DNA of 17,203 nt. Origin: Phycisphaerales bacterium UBA2218. Lineage in GTDB: Bacteria; Planctomycetota; Phycisphaerae; Sedimentisphaerales; Anaerobacaceae. The DNA lies in contig DCUI01000067.1 of the NCBI GenBank assembly GCA_002327785.1, positions 1-17,203 on the forward strand, read 5' to 3'. Each line of letters begins with the position of its first letter. Position 1 is the stretch's first letter. The notes below the pieces were generated by a model. The model saw only the letters and a program-made list of their open reading frames with translations, was not told the DNA's origin and did no database searches. Shown here in pieces: positions 1 to 6,650 of the stretch. The position numbers were made by a program, and so were the translations under genes.

Positions 1-1
1 G

Positions 2-325
2 GAGGCCCTCGAAAGCATCCATTTCGATGTCACGCCGGACAGGCTGCCTGTAACAACCGTCGGTCGGCTCGTGGACTGTGAGCACTTCACGGTGGATAAG
101 GGCCATCGATCCGAGGGCGGCGAGGTGCTCCTCTCGCAAGGCTGCATGCGAACGCTTGTTTTCCTTACCGGCAGCGGCACGATCCTCTCGAAGATGGTCG
201 AGCCGGTGGACTTCACGGCGGGAGACTGCTTAGTGATCCCGGCGGCTTTCGAGGGAGCCATGCGGTTCGCCTGCGATACGGAGTACCTGACGGTGATAGC
301 CCTTGCGCCACACGACCAGGGCTGA
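2..325 (+). CDS. manA: Mannose-6-phosphate isomerase, class I, C-terminal part (5' end outside window)
   Basis: This is the last 107 codons of a gene that enters from the left edge, and the frame is open from base 2. The family interconverts mannose-6-phosphate and fructose-6-phosphate in the cytosol, feeding GDP-mannose for surface glycans. The visible part is a cupin-type beta domain: the segment LVDCEHFTVDK, then a Gly-rich turn (LTGSGTI) and a GDCLVIPAAFEGAMRF strand pair, closely resembling the C-terminus of Bacillus-type ManA. The conserved metal and catalytic residues lie in the missing part, so function rests on the tail alone. A generic cupin protein is the alternative. Its final 96 bases overlap the convergent glycosyltransferase gene on the other strand. 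The position next to sugar-nucleotide genes fits the assignment. Confidence 0.72.
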   Translation, partial: EALESIHFDVTPDRLPVTTVGRLVDCEHFTVDKGHRSEGGEVLLSQGCMRTLVFLTGSGTILSKMVEPVDFTAGDCLVIPAAFEGAMRFACDTEYLTVIALAPHDQG

Positions 326-1399
326 GACGGCAATGGTCAGAACGCCGACCGCGATGGCGTGGCAAGTTTGGACCCGGCTCATCAACAGACCGATCACGGC
401 GTAGAGGCCGGCCAGGACGTAGCAGATCATCACGGTCTTTCGCAGCGGGGTTCCGCGGTCGATCATCTGGTCGTAGATGTGCCCGCGGTCAGAGACGAAG
501 AGCGGCCGGCGATTCAGTAAACGCCGAACTACGGTGACCGTCGCATCCAGGATGGGGAGGCCGAAAATGGCAACCGACGCCAGCCAACACCGGGGCGACT
601 GCTGAGCGAACAGGATCATCAGGGCCGCCGCAACGAAACCGAGGAGCATGCTGCCGGCGTCGCCCATGAAGATCCTGGCCGGGTGGCGATTGAACGGCAG
701 GAAGCCACAGACGCCGCCGACGAGGCCGAGACAAATCACAATCCGCACGGGATCCCCAGAGCCGCCGGCGTCCCACGTCGCCAGATGGACAGCCAGCAGG
801 AGCATAGCCGCGCCGATGATGACCGTCACGCCGGCACAGAGGCCGTCGAGCCCGTCGAGCAGATTCAGAGAATTCGTCGCCCCGAGGACGAAAAGCACGA
901 CAATCAGTGCGTCGAGAACCATCTCGACTCCAGTCGGCAGGGAAAGCCCGATAGACCGGGTGATCGGTTCGAGATTCGGATTGATGCCCGCCAACAACAG
1001 AACCGCCGCCGCAAGGACCTGTCCGAGCATCTTGTGACGCGGCCGCAGGTCCAGGATGTCGTCCGCCAAGCCCACGAGGCAGGCGACCGCCGCCCCGGCC
1101 AGCACCGCCAGGAGCCACCGGGCCTCGTGAGAGAACGCGCGGTCGCCGTGAAGCAAGTAGACGCCCACGAGCGAACCGGCCGTCAAACCAACGAACATGG
1201 CCGGCCCGCCCAGATAGGCGACCGGCTCGGTGTGCGTCTTGACGAGATGATCGGGCCTATCCACAATCCCAAGGCGGATCGCCACCCGCCTGCACAGCAC
1301 GGTAGCCGCCAGCGAGCCGACGAATGCGACCGCCAGGACAGGCCAGAACGCCAGCATCCACCCCAGCGGCTTTTGCTCCCCTATGAGCCAGTCAAGCAT
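230..1399 (-). CDS. WecA/MraY-family undecaprenyl-phosphate sugar-1-phosphate transferase
   Basis: An integral membrane enzyme of 389 aa that transfers a sugar 1-phosphate (usually GlcNAc-1-P) from a UDP-sugar to undecaprenyl phosphate, the first step of building a lipid-linked surface glycan. Family motifs are present in order: KTHTEPVAYLGGP near residues 54-66, the Asp-rich VGLADDILDL (~109-118), NSLNLLDGLDGL (~176-187), FMGDAGS (~244-250) and DRGHIYDQMIDRG (~304-316), in the place of the family's cytoplasmic His motif. About ten hydrophobic helices separate them. The DGLDGL and MGDAGS pattern favours the WecA/TagO branch over MraY. I chose ATG 1399, which overlaps the stop of the upstream ATP-grasp gene by 8 bases (translational coupling) and has AGGGG upstream. 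An ATG at 1450 would add 17 non-conserved residues. The exact sugar is not predictable. Confidence 0.9.
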   Translation of the reverse strand: MLDWLIGEQKPLGWMLAFWPVLAVAFVGSLAATVLCRRVAIRLGIVDRPDHLVKTHTEPVAYLGGPAMFVGLTAGSLVGVYLLHGDRAFSHEARWLLAVLAGAAVACLVGLADDILDLRPRHKMLGQVLAAAVLLLAGINPNLEPITRSIGLSLPTGVEMVLDALIVVLFVLGATNSLNLLDGLDGLCAGVTVIIGAAMLLLAVHLATWDAGGSGDPVRIVICLGLVGGVCGFLPFNRHPARIFMGDAGSMLLGFVAAALMILFAQQSPRCWLASVAIFGLPILDATVTVVRRLLNRRPLFVSDRGHIYDQMIDRGTPLRKTVMICYVLAGLYAVIGLLMSRVQTCHAIAVGVLTIAVSALVVWRKGYHRQVLRIAGEPHGSLESRRDH

Positions 1400-2468
1400 C
1401 GATCTTCGTGCCCCTGAGCTCCGAATCCTGGAGCCAGACCTCGGCGTCATACCGCAGCATCACGAGGCCGTCGGTGAAGCCGTCGAACTCGATCTGGGGC
1501 GGTCTGCCCGTCAGTTCCTGGAGAATCCACCGGGGGAAGTCGGCCCCCGCCCGGATCGACAGCGGGACCCCTCCGCCGAAACGAGGATTGACCTCAGTGA
1601 ACTTGATTTCGCCGTTTTCCGTCACGAACAACTGGAGCGTGACGACGCCGGGGCCCGCCCCGAGCAGCTCGACCAACCGTTTGGCCTGATCCATGATCTG
1701 CGGATTCTTGACCACGCAGCTCTTGCTGACCTCGCCGGAACGGACCTCCAGCCGCCTGCGAGGAACGACACACCGGACACATAAGCCAGAGTCGATATAG
1801 ACATCGCACGTGTATTCGACGCCTTCAATGAACTCCTGGCAAATGGCGTTTGGTATTCTCCTCGCAAAGAATCGCAATTCCCGTCGATCGCGCACCACGG
1901 CATTGTCGAGGCCGGCATAGCCATCCCACCGTTTCAGAAAACACGGCCATTTCAGCTCCCCCCGGAGGTCGGCCGCCAGAGCGGCGCGAACGCTCATCGT
2001 GGTGGGACTTCCGAACCCATTCTTCTTCAGGAAGCCGAATGTCCGCCGCTTGTCCTGGCATACGTCGATCACCTCAGGATTCGACACGAGCACCCGGCAG
2101 CCCAACGCCTCAAACCGCGGCCTGTGCTCGGCCAACAATCGCAGGTCCAGGTCCACCGTCGGCACCAGCAGGCTCACCGCATACCGGCGAACGATAGACA
2201 GAAGTTGGCCAACGTAGTCGGCTTGGGTCGTCGGCCCCACCAACAGGGCTTCATCACATACTTGGAGCGCCGGACTGAGTTTGCTGGTGTCAGTGCCGCA
2301 GAAGGAAACCCGTAGACCCAGATCCCCTGCGGCCGCCTGAAAACAGCGCAGGAGCGACACCCGCCTGCCGATGCAAGTGAATAAAACGACCCCGTCACAG
2401 CCGGCAGTTCCCTTGCCGCCTGCCTCGGCCTCGGCGGTCGCGTCCTCACCGACCTGGGATTTGCCCAT
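1392..2468 (-). CDS. ATP-grasp ligase, carbamoyl-phosphate-synthase-large-chain-like
   Basis: A 358-aa cytosolic ATP-grasp protein. The family joins a carboxylate to an amine or thiol through an acyl-phosphate; the substrate here is unknown. An N-terminal Rossmann-like pre-ATP-grasp domain (VVLFTCIGRRVSLLRCF, then a conserved CGTDTS) is followed by the ATP-binding lysine regions (QDKRRTFGFLKKNGF and WPCFLKRWDGYAGL). The Mg-ATP loop follows, with CQEFIEGVEYTCDVYID and then IKFTEVNPRFGGGVPLS, whose E, N and R are the usual metal and phosphate ligands. Such stand-alone ATP-grasp genes are frequent in exopolysaccharide loci, where modification of a sugar or peptide group is a plausible role. I chose ATG 2468 because GGGAAGAG precedes it and because the 59 codons upstream would translate the repeat-rich spacer. 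It overlaps the glycosyltransferase start by 8 bases, so the two are co-expressed. Confidence 0.82.
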   Translation of the reverse strand: MGKSQVGEDATAEAEAGGKGTAGCDGVVLFTCIGRRVSLLRCFQAAAGDLGLRVSFCGTDTSKLSPALQVCDEALLVGPTTQADYVGQLLSIVRRYAVSLLVPTVDLDLRLLAEHRPRFEALGCRVLVSNPEVIDVCQDKRRTFGFLKKNGFGSPTTMSVRAALAADLRGELKWPCFLKRWDGYAGLDNAVVRDRRELRFFARRIPNAICQEFIEGVEYTCDVYIDSGLCVRCVVPRRRLEVRSGEVSKSCVVKNPQIMDQAKRLVELLGAGPGVVTLQLFVTENGEIKFTEVNPRFGGGVPLSIRAGADFPRWILQELTGRPPQIEFDGFTDGLVMLRYDAEVWLQDSELRGTKIDA

Positions 2469-2485
2469 ATTCTCTTCCCAACTGC

Positions 2486-2587
2486 ATTTACGATTCACGA
2501 TCTGCGATTTATAATGGCTGGCACGGTACGAGGGAACCAGTTGATACCAAGTTGTAAGATGTAGATGGCAAAGAGTAAATAGTAAAT
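2486..2587. repeat. Two opposed arrays of degenerate 7-bp repeats in the divergent spacer
   Basis: On the + strand 2486-2513 reads as four heptamers ATTTACG, ATTCACG, ATCTGCG, ATTTATA. Positions 2539-2587 read as about seven heptamers ending GGCAAAG, AGTAAAT, AGTAAAT, i.e. the same unit on the other strand (ATTTACT). The arrays are inverted around a 25-base centre (2514-2538) in the spacer between the ATP-grasp gene and the antiterminator gene. Function is unknown; candidate promoters for both divergent genes must also lie here but none is convincing. Confidence 0.55.
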
Positions 2588-2613
2588 GCCAAGTGGAGTT
2601 CGGGAGTACGAGT

Positions 2614-3183
2614 TTGCTCAAGATAAACGAGAACCCTCCGCTCATCTGGCCCCAGGTGGAGTCGGTTCGTCAGTTTGAGGGGTTATGGTGGGTGGCTCAC
2701 ACCAAGAGCAGGAATGAGAAGGCCCTGGCCCATGACCTGATGGCCAAGAATGCGAGCTATTTTCTGCCTATGACATGGAAAGTGCGTCACCAGAGCCACC
2801 GGACCATCAAGTCGCTGTTGCCGCTATTCACGGGGTACTTGTTCTTCTGCGGCGATGACGCCGGGCGGATCGAACTGCTCAAGACCAACCGTGTGGCAAA
2901 CCTCATTGAAGTGATCGATCAAGAGGGCTTGATCGATGAGTTGGCCCGATTCGAACGGGCGCTGCGGGCCGGAGCGCCCTTGATACCGCACAGGTACCTG
3001 GAGAAGGGCCAGTGGTGCCGCGTGATTGCCGGTCCCCTGCTCGGCCTGGAAGGGATCGTCGTGCAGACCAAGGGCGACACGCGCCTGGTGTTGCAGATCG
3101 ATATCCTGGGGCAGGCCGCGAGCGTTGAAATCGATGTGGACATGATCGAGCCCGTCGAGAAACAGGCGGAACAGACGTCGTAG
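2614..3183 (+). CDS. NusG/RfaH/UpxY-family transcription antiterminator
   Basis: A 189-aa NusG paralogue. Its N-terminal NGN domain (roughly residues 23-103, beginning GLWWVAHTKSRNEKALA and containing LLPLFTGYLFF) would contact the RNA polymerase clamp. The C-terminal KOW domain (roughly 130-181, KGQWCRVIAGPLLGLEGIV) would bind ribosome or termination factors. Specialised NusG paralogues of the RfaH, UpxY and LoaP type promote read-through of long polysaccharide operons and usually sit at the head of the operon they serve. Here it is the first gene of the sugar-nucleotide operon and is divergent from the ATP-grasp gene. I chose TTG 2614 because GGGAG lies 7 bases upstream; GTG 2593 would add seven residues but has no ribosome site. 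It is unlikely to be housekeeping NusG, which normally sits beside secE and ribosomal protein genes. Confidence 0.85.
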   Translation: MLKINENPPLIWPQVESVRQFEGLWWVAHTKSRNEKALAHDLMAKNASYFLPMTWKVRHQSHRTIKSLLPLFTGYLFFCGDDAGRIELLKTNRVANLIEVIDQEGLIDELARFERALRAGAPLIPHRYLEKGQWCRVIAGPLLGLEGIVVQTKGDTRLVLQIDILGQAASVEIDVDMIEPVEKQAEQTS

Positions 3184-3219
3184 GTAAAGGTGTCGTTTTC
3201 TTTTTCCGAGGGACAGAGC

Positions 3220-4239
3220 GTGATTATTCGAACGCAGGCTTATCCGAGAGCGGGACTCGTGGGAAACCCCTCGGACGGGTACTTCGGCAAGACGATTTCC
3301 TTCGCATTCAGCAACTTCCGGGCGGAGGTGATTCTGTATGAGACGCCGGAGCTGGAGATCCTTCCAAGCGAGAAGGATCGCTCCTGCTTCGCCAGCATCC
3401 AAGGGCTGGTGAAGGACGTGCGGCTGCACGGCTACTACGGCGGCATTCGCCTGCTGAAGGCCACCGTCAAGCGATTCTACGACTACTGCCAGGAAAACCA
3501 GATCGATCTGCACGACAAGAACTTCTCGATCCGCTACCACTCGGATATCCCCCACGGCGTCGGCCTGGCCGGTTCCAGCGCCATTATCACGGCGTGCCTG
3601 CGGGCCCTGATGGCCTTCTACGGCGTCAGCATCCCCCGGTACGTGCAGGCCAACATGGTCCTGGCCGCCGAGGCACAGGAACTGCACATCCCCGCCGGGC
3701 TCCAGGATCGCGTCATCCAAGCCTACGAAGGGCTGGTCTACATGGACTTCGACAAGGAGATCATGCACAAGCAGGGCTACGGCAACTACGAGCCGATGGA
3801 CCCCAAGCTGCTGCCCAGAATGTACGTCGCCTACCGCGACGACCTGAGCGAGCCGACGGAGAAGTTCCACCACAACATCCGACACCGCTTCGACCAGGGC
3901 GAGCCCAAAGTCGTCAACGCAATGAGATTCTGGGCAAACCTGGCGGAGAAGGTAAAGAAGTGCCTCCTCAGCGGACAGCTCGACCAGGTCCCCGACATGC
4001 TGAACGCCAACTTCGACAAGCGGTGTGAAATCTACAAGATCGCCGAGGAGAACATTCGCATGGTGAAGGCGGCTCGGTCCGTCGGCGCCAGCGCCAAGTT
4101 CACCGGCTCGGGCGGCGCCATCGTCGGCACATATAAAGACGAGCGGATGTTCACCGAATTGCGAAAGAGGCTTCACAAGCTCAATATCAAGGTCATCAAA
4201 CCCAAGATTGTCCCTGGAACAGGAAACCCCAAGACATGA
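3220..4239 (+). CDS. GHMP-family sugar kinase, glucuronokinase-like
   Basis: A 339-aa cytosolic kinase predicted to phosphorylate a sugar at C1 with ATP. GHMP motifs are complete: motif 1 RAGLVGNPSDGYFGKT (residues ~10-25), motif 2 PHGVGLAGSS (~111-120, the phosphate loop), the AGLQDR stretch with the candidate catalytic Asp (~159-164), and motif 3 KFTGSGGAIVG (~293-303). The wording of motif 1 is closest to plant glucuronokinase, which makes glucuronate-1-phosphate. The next genes, a uridylyltransferase and a UDP-glucuronate-epimerase-like enzyme, are the enzymes that would use that product. A heptose-phosphate or fucose kinase is the main alternative. I chose GTG 3220 because GAGGG lies 7 bases upstream; GTG 3190, six bases after the antiterminator stop, has only a weak site. 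Its stop overlaps the next start as ATGA. Confidence 0.82.
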   Translation: MIIRTQAYPRAGLVGNPSDGYFGKTISFAFSNFRAEVILYETPELEILPSEKDRSCFASIQGLVKDVRLHGYYGGIRLLKATVKRFYDYCQENQIDLHDKNFSIRYHSDIPHGVGLAGSSAIITACLRALMAFYGVSIPRYVQANMVLAAEAQELHIPAGLQDRVIQAYEGLVYMDFDKEIMHKQGYGNYEPMDPKLLPRMYVAYRDDLSEPTEKFHHNIRHRFDQGEPKVVNAMRFWANLAEKVKKCLLSGQLDQVPDMLNANFDKRCEIYKIAEENIRMVKAARSVGASAKFTGSGGAIVGTYKDERMFTELRKRLHKLNIKVIKPKIVPGTGNPKT

Positions 4240-5102
4240 TTCGCAAGGCCGTCATCCCCGCCGCCGGCTTCGGGACCCGCTTCCTGCCGGCCACCAAGTC
4301 GCAGCCGAAGGAGATGCTGCCGATTGTCGATACGCCCGTCATTCAATATGTCGTCGAGGAGGCCGTCCAGGCGGGGATCACCGATCTGCTCATGATTATC
4401 GGCAAGGGCAAGCGCTCCATTGAGGAGCACTTCGACCGCAGTTTCCAGCTCGAGCGCCAGCTCGAAGCCCGGGGCAAGACGGCCGAGCTGGAGGCCATAC
4501 GCCGCATTTCAGAGCTCGCGGACATTCACTTCGTCTGGCAGAAAGAGATGCGGGGCCTCGGCGACGCCGTCCAGTGCGCTCGGCACCACGTCAACGACGA
4601 GCCGTTCGTCATCCTGCTGGGAGATACGGTCATCGATGCAGTCAAGCCCGCCGCCCTGCAACTGGTCGAGTTGTACGAGCGGCTGCACGAGCCGGTCATC
4701 CTGCTCGAAGAGGTGGAGCCGAAAAAGGTGAGCTTGTACGGAATCATCGATGGAGACCAGATCGAGCCCGGCGTCTACCGCATCCGCGACTTCGTCGAGA
4801 AGCCCAGGCCGGAGAAGGCCCCCTCGAATCTGGCAATCGCGAGCCGATACCTGCTGACCCCGGACATCATGAAGTGCATTCGGCAGATCACCCCAGGCAA
4901 AGACGGCGAGATCGGCCTGACGGAGGCGCTCAGAACCCTCGTGAAGAACCGGCCCGTCTACGGCCTGAAGCTCGAAGGCAGACGCTGCGACATCGGCAAC
5001 AAGGAAGGATTCATTCGAACGAACCTCGAATTCGCCCTCAAGCGGGACGACATGGCCGAGAACCTGCGACAATACATCAGGCAATTGGCCGAGAAAATAT
5101 AA
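4236..5102 (+). CDS. galU: UTP--glucose-1-phosphate uridylyltransferase (GalU type)
   Basis: A 288-aa nucleotidyltransferase that makes a UDP-sugar and pyrophosphate from UTP and a sugar-1-phosphate in the cytosol. The signature AAGFGTRFLPATKSQPKEM (residues 9-27) carries the nucleotide-binding Gly/Arg loop and the catalytic lysine. KEMRGLGDAVQCA (~103-115) and VILLGDTVIDA (~125-135, metal-binding Asp) follow, and a conserved FVEKPRPEKAPSNLA lies near the middle. Length matches bacterial GalU. It starts inside the stop codon of the kinase gene (ATGA overlap), so the two are translationally coupled. Glucose-1-phosphate is the usual substrate. Because of the kinase beside it, the enzyme could also accept glucuronate-1-phosphate, as plant UDP-sugar pyrophosphorylases do; this is inference. 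Confidence 0.93.
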   Translation: MIRKAVIPAAGFGTRFLPATKSQPKEMLPIVDTPVIQYVVEEAVQAGITDLLMIIGKGKRSIEEHFDRSFQLERQLEARGKTAELEAIRRISELADIHFVWQKEMRGLGDAVQCARHHVNDEPFVILLGDTVIDAVKPAALQLVELYERLHEPVILLEEVEPKKVSLYGIIDGDQIEPGVYRIRDFVEKPRPEKAPSNLAIASRYLLTPDIMKCIRQITPGKDGEIGLTEALRTLVKNRPVYGLKLEGRRCDIGNKEGFIRTNLEFALKRDDMAENLRQYIRQLAEKI

Positions 5103-5118
5103 TGGAGCGACCAAGAGC

Positions 5119-6072
5119 ATGAAGGCACTCGTAACCGGAGCAGCGGGATTCATCGGTTCACATCTCAGCGAGCGGCTCTTGAAAGACGGCTGGACCGTCG
5201 TGGGTGTGGACTGCTTCGACACGTTCTACGACCCACGCATCAAACGCGCCAACATAGCCGGCAGCCTGTCGCATTCCGCCTTTCGCCTCATCGAGGCCGA
5301 TATCCGCGACAAGACCGCGATGGAACGGGCCGTCGAGCCCGATACGGACGTGATCGTCCACCTGGCGGCACGCGCCGGCGTTCGGCCCTCGATCGCCGAG
5401 CCCGCGCTCTATACGGACGTCAACATCAACGGAACCGTGGTTCTGCTGGAAATCGCAAGGCAGCGAGGCGTCCCCAAGTTCGTCTTCGCATCGAGCTCGA
5501 GCGTTTACGGCAACAACCGGAAGGTCCCCTTCTCCGAAGACGACAACGTGGATTTCCCCATCTCGCCCTACGCCGCCACGAAAAAGGCGGGCGAGCTGAT
5601 CTGCCACACGTACCACCATCTCCACGGCATGGCGATCAACTGTCTGCGGTTTTTCACCGTCTACGGCCCGAGGCAGCGGCCGGACCTCGCCATCCACAAA
5701 TTCGCCCGGCTCATTGAGGAGGGCAAGCCCATCCCCGTCTACGGCGACGGCTCAATGATGCGGGACTTCACCTACATCGAGGACATCCTCAACGGCGTCG
5801 TTGCCGCGATGGATCGATGCACCGCCTACCAGATCTACAACCTCGGGGAATCACAGCCGATCAGCGTCAGCGATCTGATTGCCGAGTTGGAGCACGCCCT
5901 CGGCAAGAAGGCCGTCCGCCAATACTTGCCCGTACAGCCCGGCGACGTCGACCGCACCTACGCGGACATTGCCAAGGCCCGGACCCACTTCGCCTACAAA
6001 CCCTCCACCGACATCCGTACCGGCCTCGCCCGCTTCGTCGCCTGGTTGCGGGGTGAGCGGAACGCGAGATAG
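5119..6072 (+). CDS. NAD-dependent UDP-sugar epimerase, UDP-glucuronate 4-epimerase-like
   Basis: A 317-aa short-chain (extended SDR) epimerase acting on UDP-sugars in the cytosol. It has the NAD-binding GAAGFIGSHL loop (residues 7-16), the acidic strand end VVGVDCFDTFYD, HLAARAGVRPS (~81-91), the catalytic Ser in FASSSSVYG (~123-131) and the YAATK motif (Tyr151, Lys155). LRFFTVYGPRQRPD and DGSMMRDFTYIED are also conserved. The AGVRPS and FFTVYGPRQRPD segments are typical of the UDP-glucuronate 4-epimerase / GAE branch, which interconverts UDP-glucuronate and UDP-galacturonate. UDP-glucose 4-epimerase is the alternative. It starts 17 bases after galU with GGAG upstream and closes the operon. 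No clear intrinsic terminator is visible behind it. Confidence 0.88.
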   Translation: MKALVTGAAGFIGSHLSERLLKDGWTVVGVDCFDTFYDPRIKRANIAGSLSHSAFRLIEADIRDKTAMERAVEPDTDVIVHLAARAGVRPSIAEPALYTDVNINGTVVLLEIARQRGVPKFVFASSSSVYGNNRKVPFSEDDNVDFPISPYAATKKAGELICHTYHHLHGMAINCLRFFTVYGPRQRPDLAIHKFARLIEEGKPIPVYGDGSMMRDFTYIEDILNGVVAAMDRCTAYQIYNLGESQPISVSDLIAELEHALGKKAVRQYLPVQPGDVDRTYADIAKARTHFAYKPSTDIRTGLARFVAWLRGERNAR

Positions 6073-6202
6073 CCCTGATCCTCAGACCATGATCGACAAG
6101 CCCGACCCCGGAAGAACTCCTGCCCACCTCTAAGGTTTTTCCGCTGTCTACATAAGTCTCTTGTCATCAACATGTTACAACCACAGAATTATGGGCGTGG
6201 CA

Positions 6203-6231
6203 TTGCACTTCGATCCTCGTTGTGGTATAGT
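6203..6231 (+). promoter_or_regulatory. Sigma-70-type promoter for the small membrane protein gene
   Basis: TTGCAC (6203-6208) and TATAGT (6226-6231) are separated by exactly 17 bases. The predicted start lies about 55 bases before the ATG at 6293. This is the only clear signal in the 220-base gap after the epimerase gene and suggests the small gene is transcribed independently. Confidence 0.6.
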
Positions 6232-6292
6232 ATAGCTATGGAAATAACCCAGAACATCTTGGCCTGCTGGACCTGTGGGCAGGAGGACGATT

Positions 6293-6577
6293 ATGAACCT
6301 CCTCCCGGCGATGATCCTTTACCTGTCCGTGGGCTGTGGCGAATGGTATCTCGCCTTGCGGCGTACGCTGGCGTGCGCTCGCGGGGAGAAGGTCTTGCTC
6401 GTCTCCATTGTCTTTATCGAAAATCTCTTGGGGTTGTGGGTACTGTCGAATTTTATCCGGACCAATAACTGGTTCCTCGCCCTGAGCTACTCCGCCGGAG
6501 GGGCCGCCGGCGCCCTGATCGTAGCCATGAAGAGCCCGAAGGCCACCGATGGCGTCGTACATACCGCAGGCTCCTGA
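6293..6577 (+). CDS. Small membrane protein, DUF5698/YebE-like
   Basis: A 94-aa hydrophobic protein. Three hydrophobic segments are visible: MNLLPAMILYLSVGCGEWYL, LLVSIVFIENLLGLWVLS and WFLALSYSAGGAAGALIVAM. A central LRRTLACARGEK loop lies between the first two. The order (Arg-Arg loop, FIENLLGLWVL helix, then a YSAGGAAGA helix) recalls DUF5698-type membrane domains, but this is my pattern match, not a search result, and no molecular function is known for them. I chose ATG 6293 because AGGAGG lies 6 bases upstream, a perfect ribosome site. It has its own promoter at 6203-6231 and faces the cytochrome gene, so it is probably unrelated to the flanking operons. Confidence 0.72.
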   Translation: MNLLPAMILYLSVGCGEWYLALRRTLACARGEKVLLVSIVFIENLLGLWVLSNFIRTNNWFLALSYSAGGAAGALIVAMKSPKATDGVVHTAGS

Positions 6578-6650
6578 CAGGTTTCGCAAGAATCTTCTGC
6601 GTGCCGCGGGAGCACAGGAGTGTTTGGCCCGGTGACAGACACGCCCAGGA

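Noticed and set aside
2486..2587. CRISPR array
   Set aside because: The repeat unit is only 7 bases, directly contiguous and degenerate, with no spacers and no cas genes nearby.
2469..2645. N-terminal extension of the ATP-grasp protein starting at 2645
   Set aside because: The extra 59 codons translate the heptamer repeats (e.g. YKSQIVNRK) and lack any domain; ATG 2468 has a ribosome site.
2824..4176. 450-codon minus-strand frame opposite the antiterminator and GHMP kinase
   Set aside because: The + strand proteins carry all family motifs; the minus frame is Val/Asp/Leu-rich shadow sequence.
6172..6468. 98-codon + strand frame overlapping the small membrane protein
   Set aside because: No ribosome site, begins upstream of the predicted promoter, and is out of frame with the hydrophobic protein that has perfect signals.
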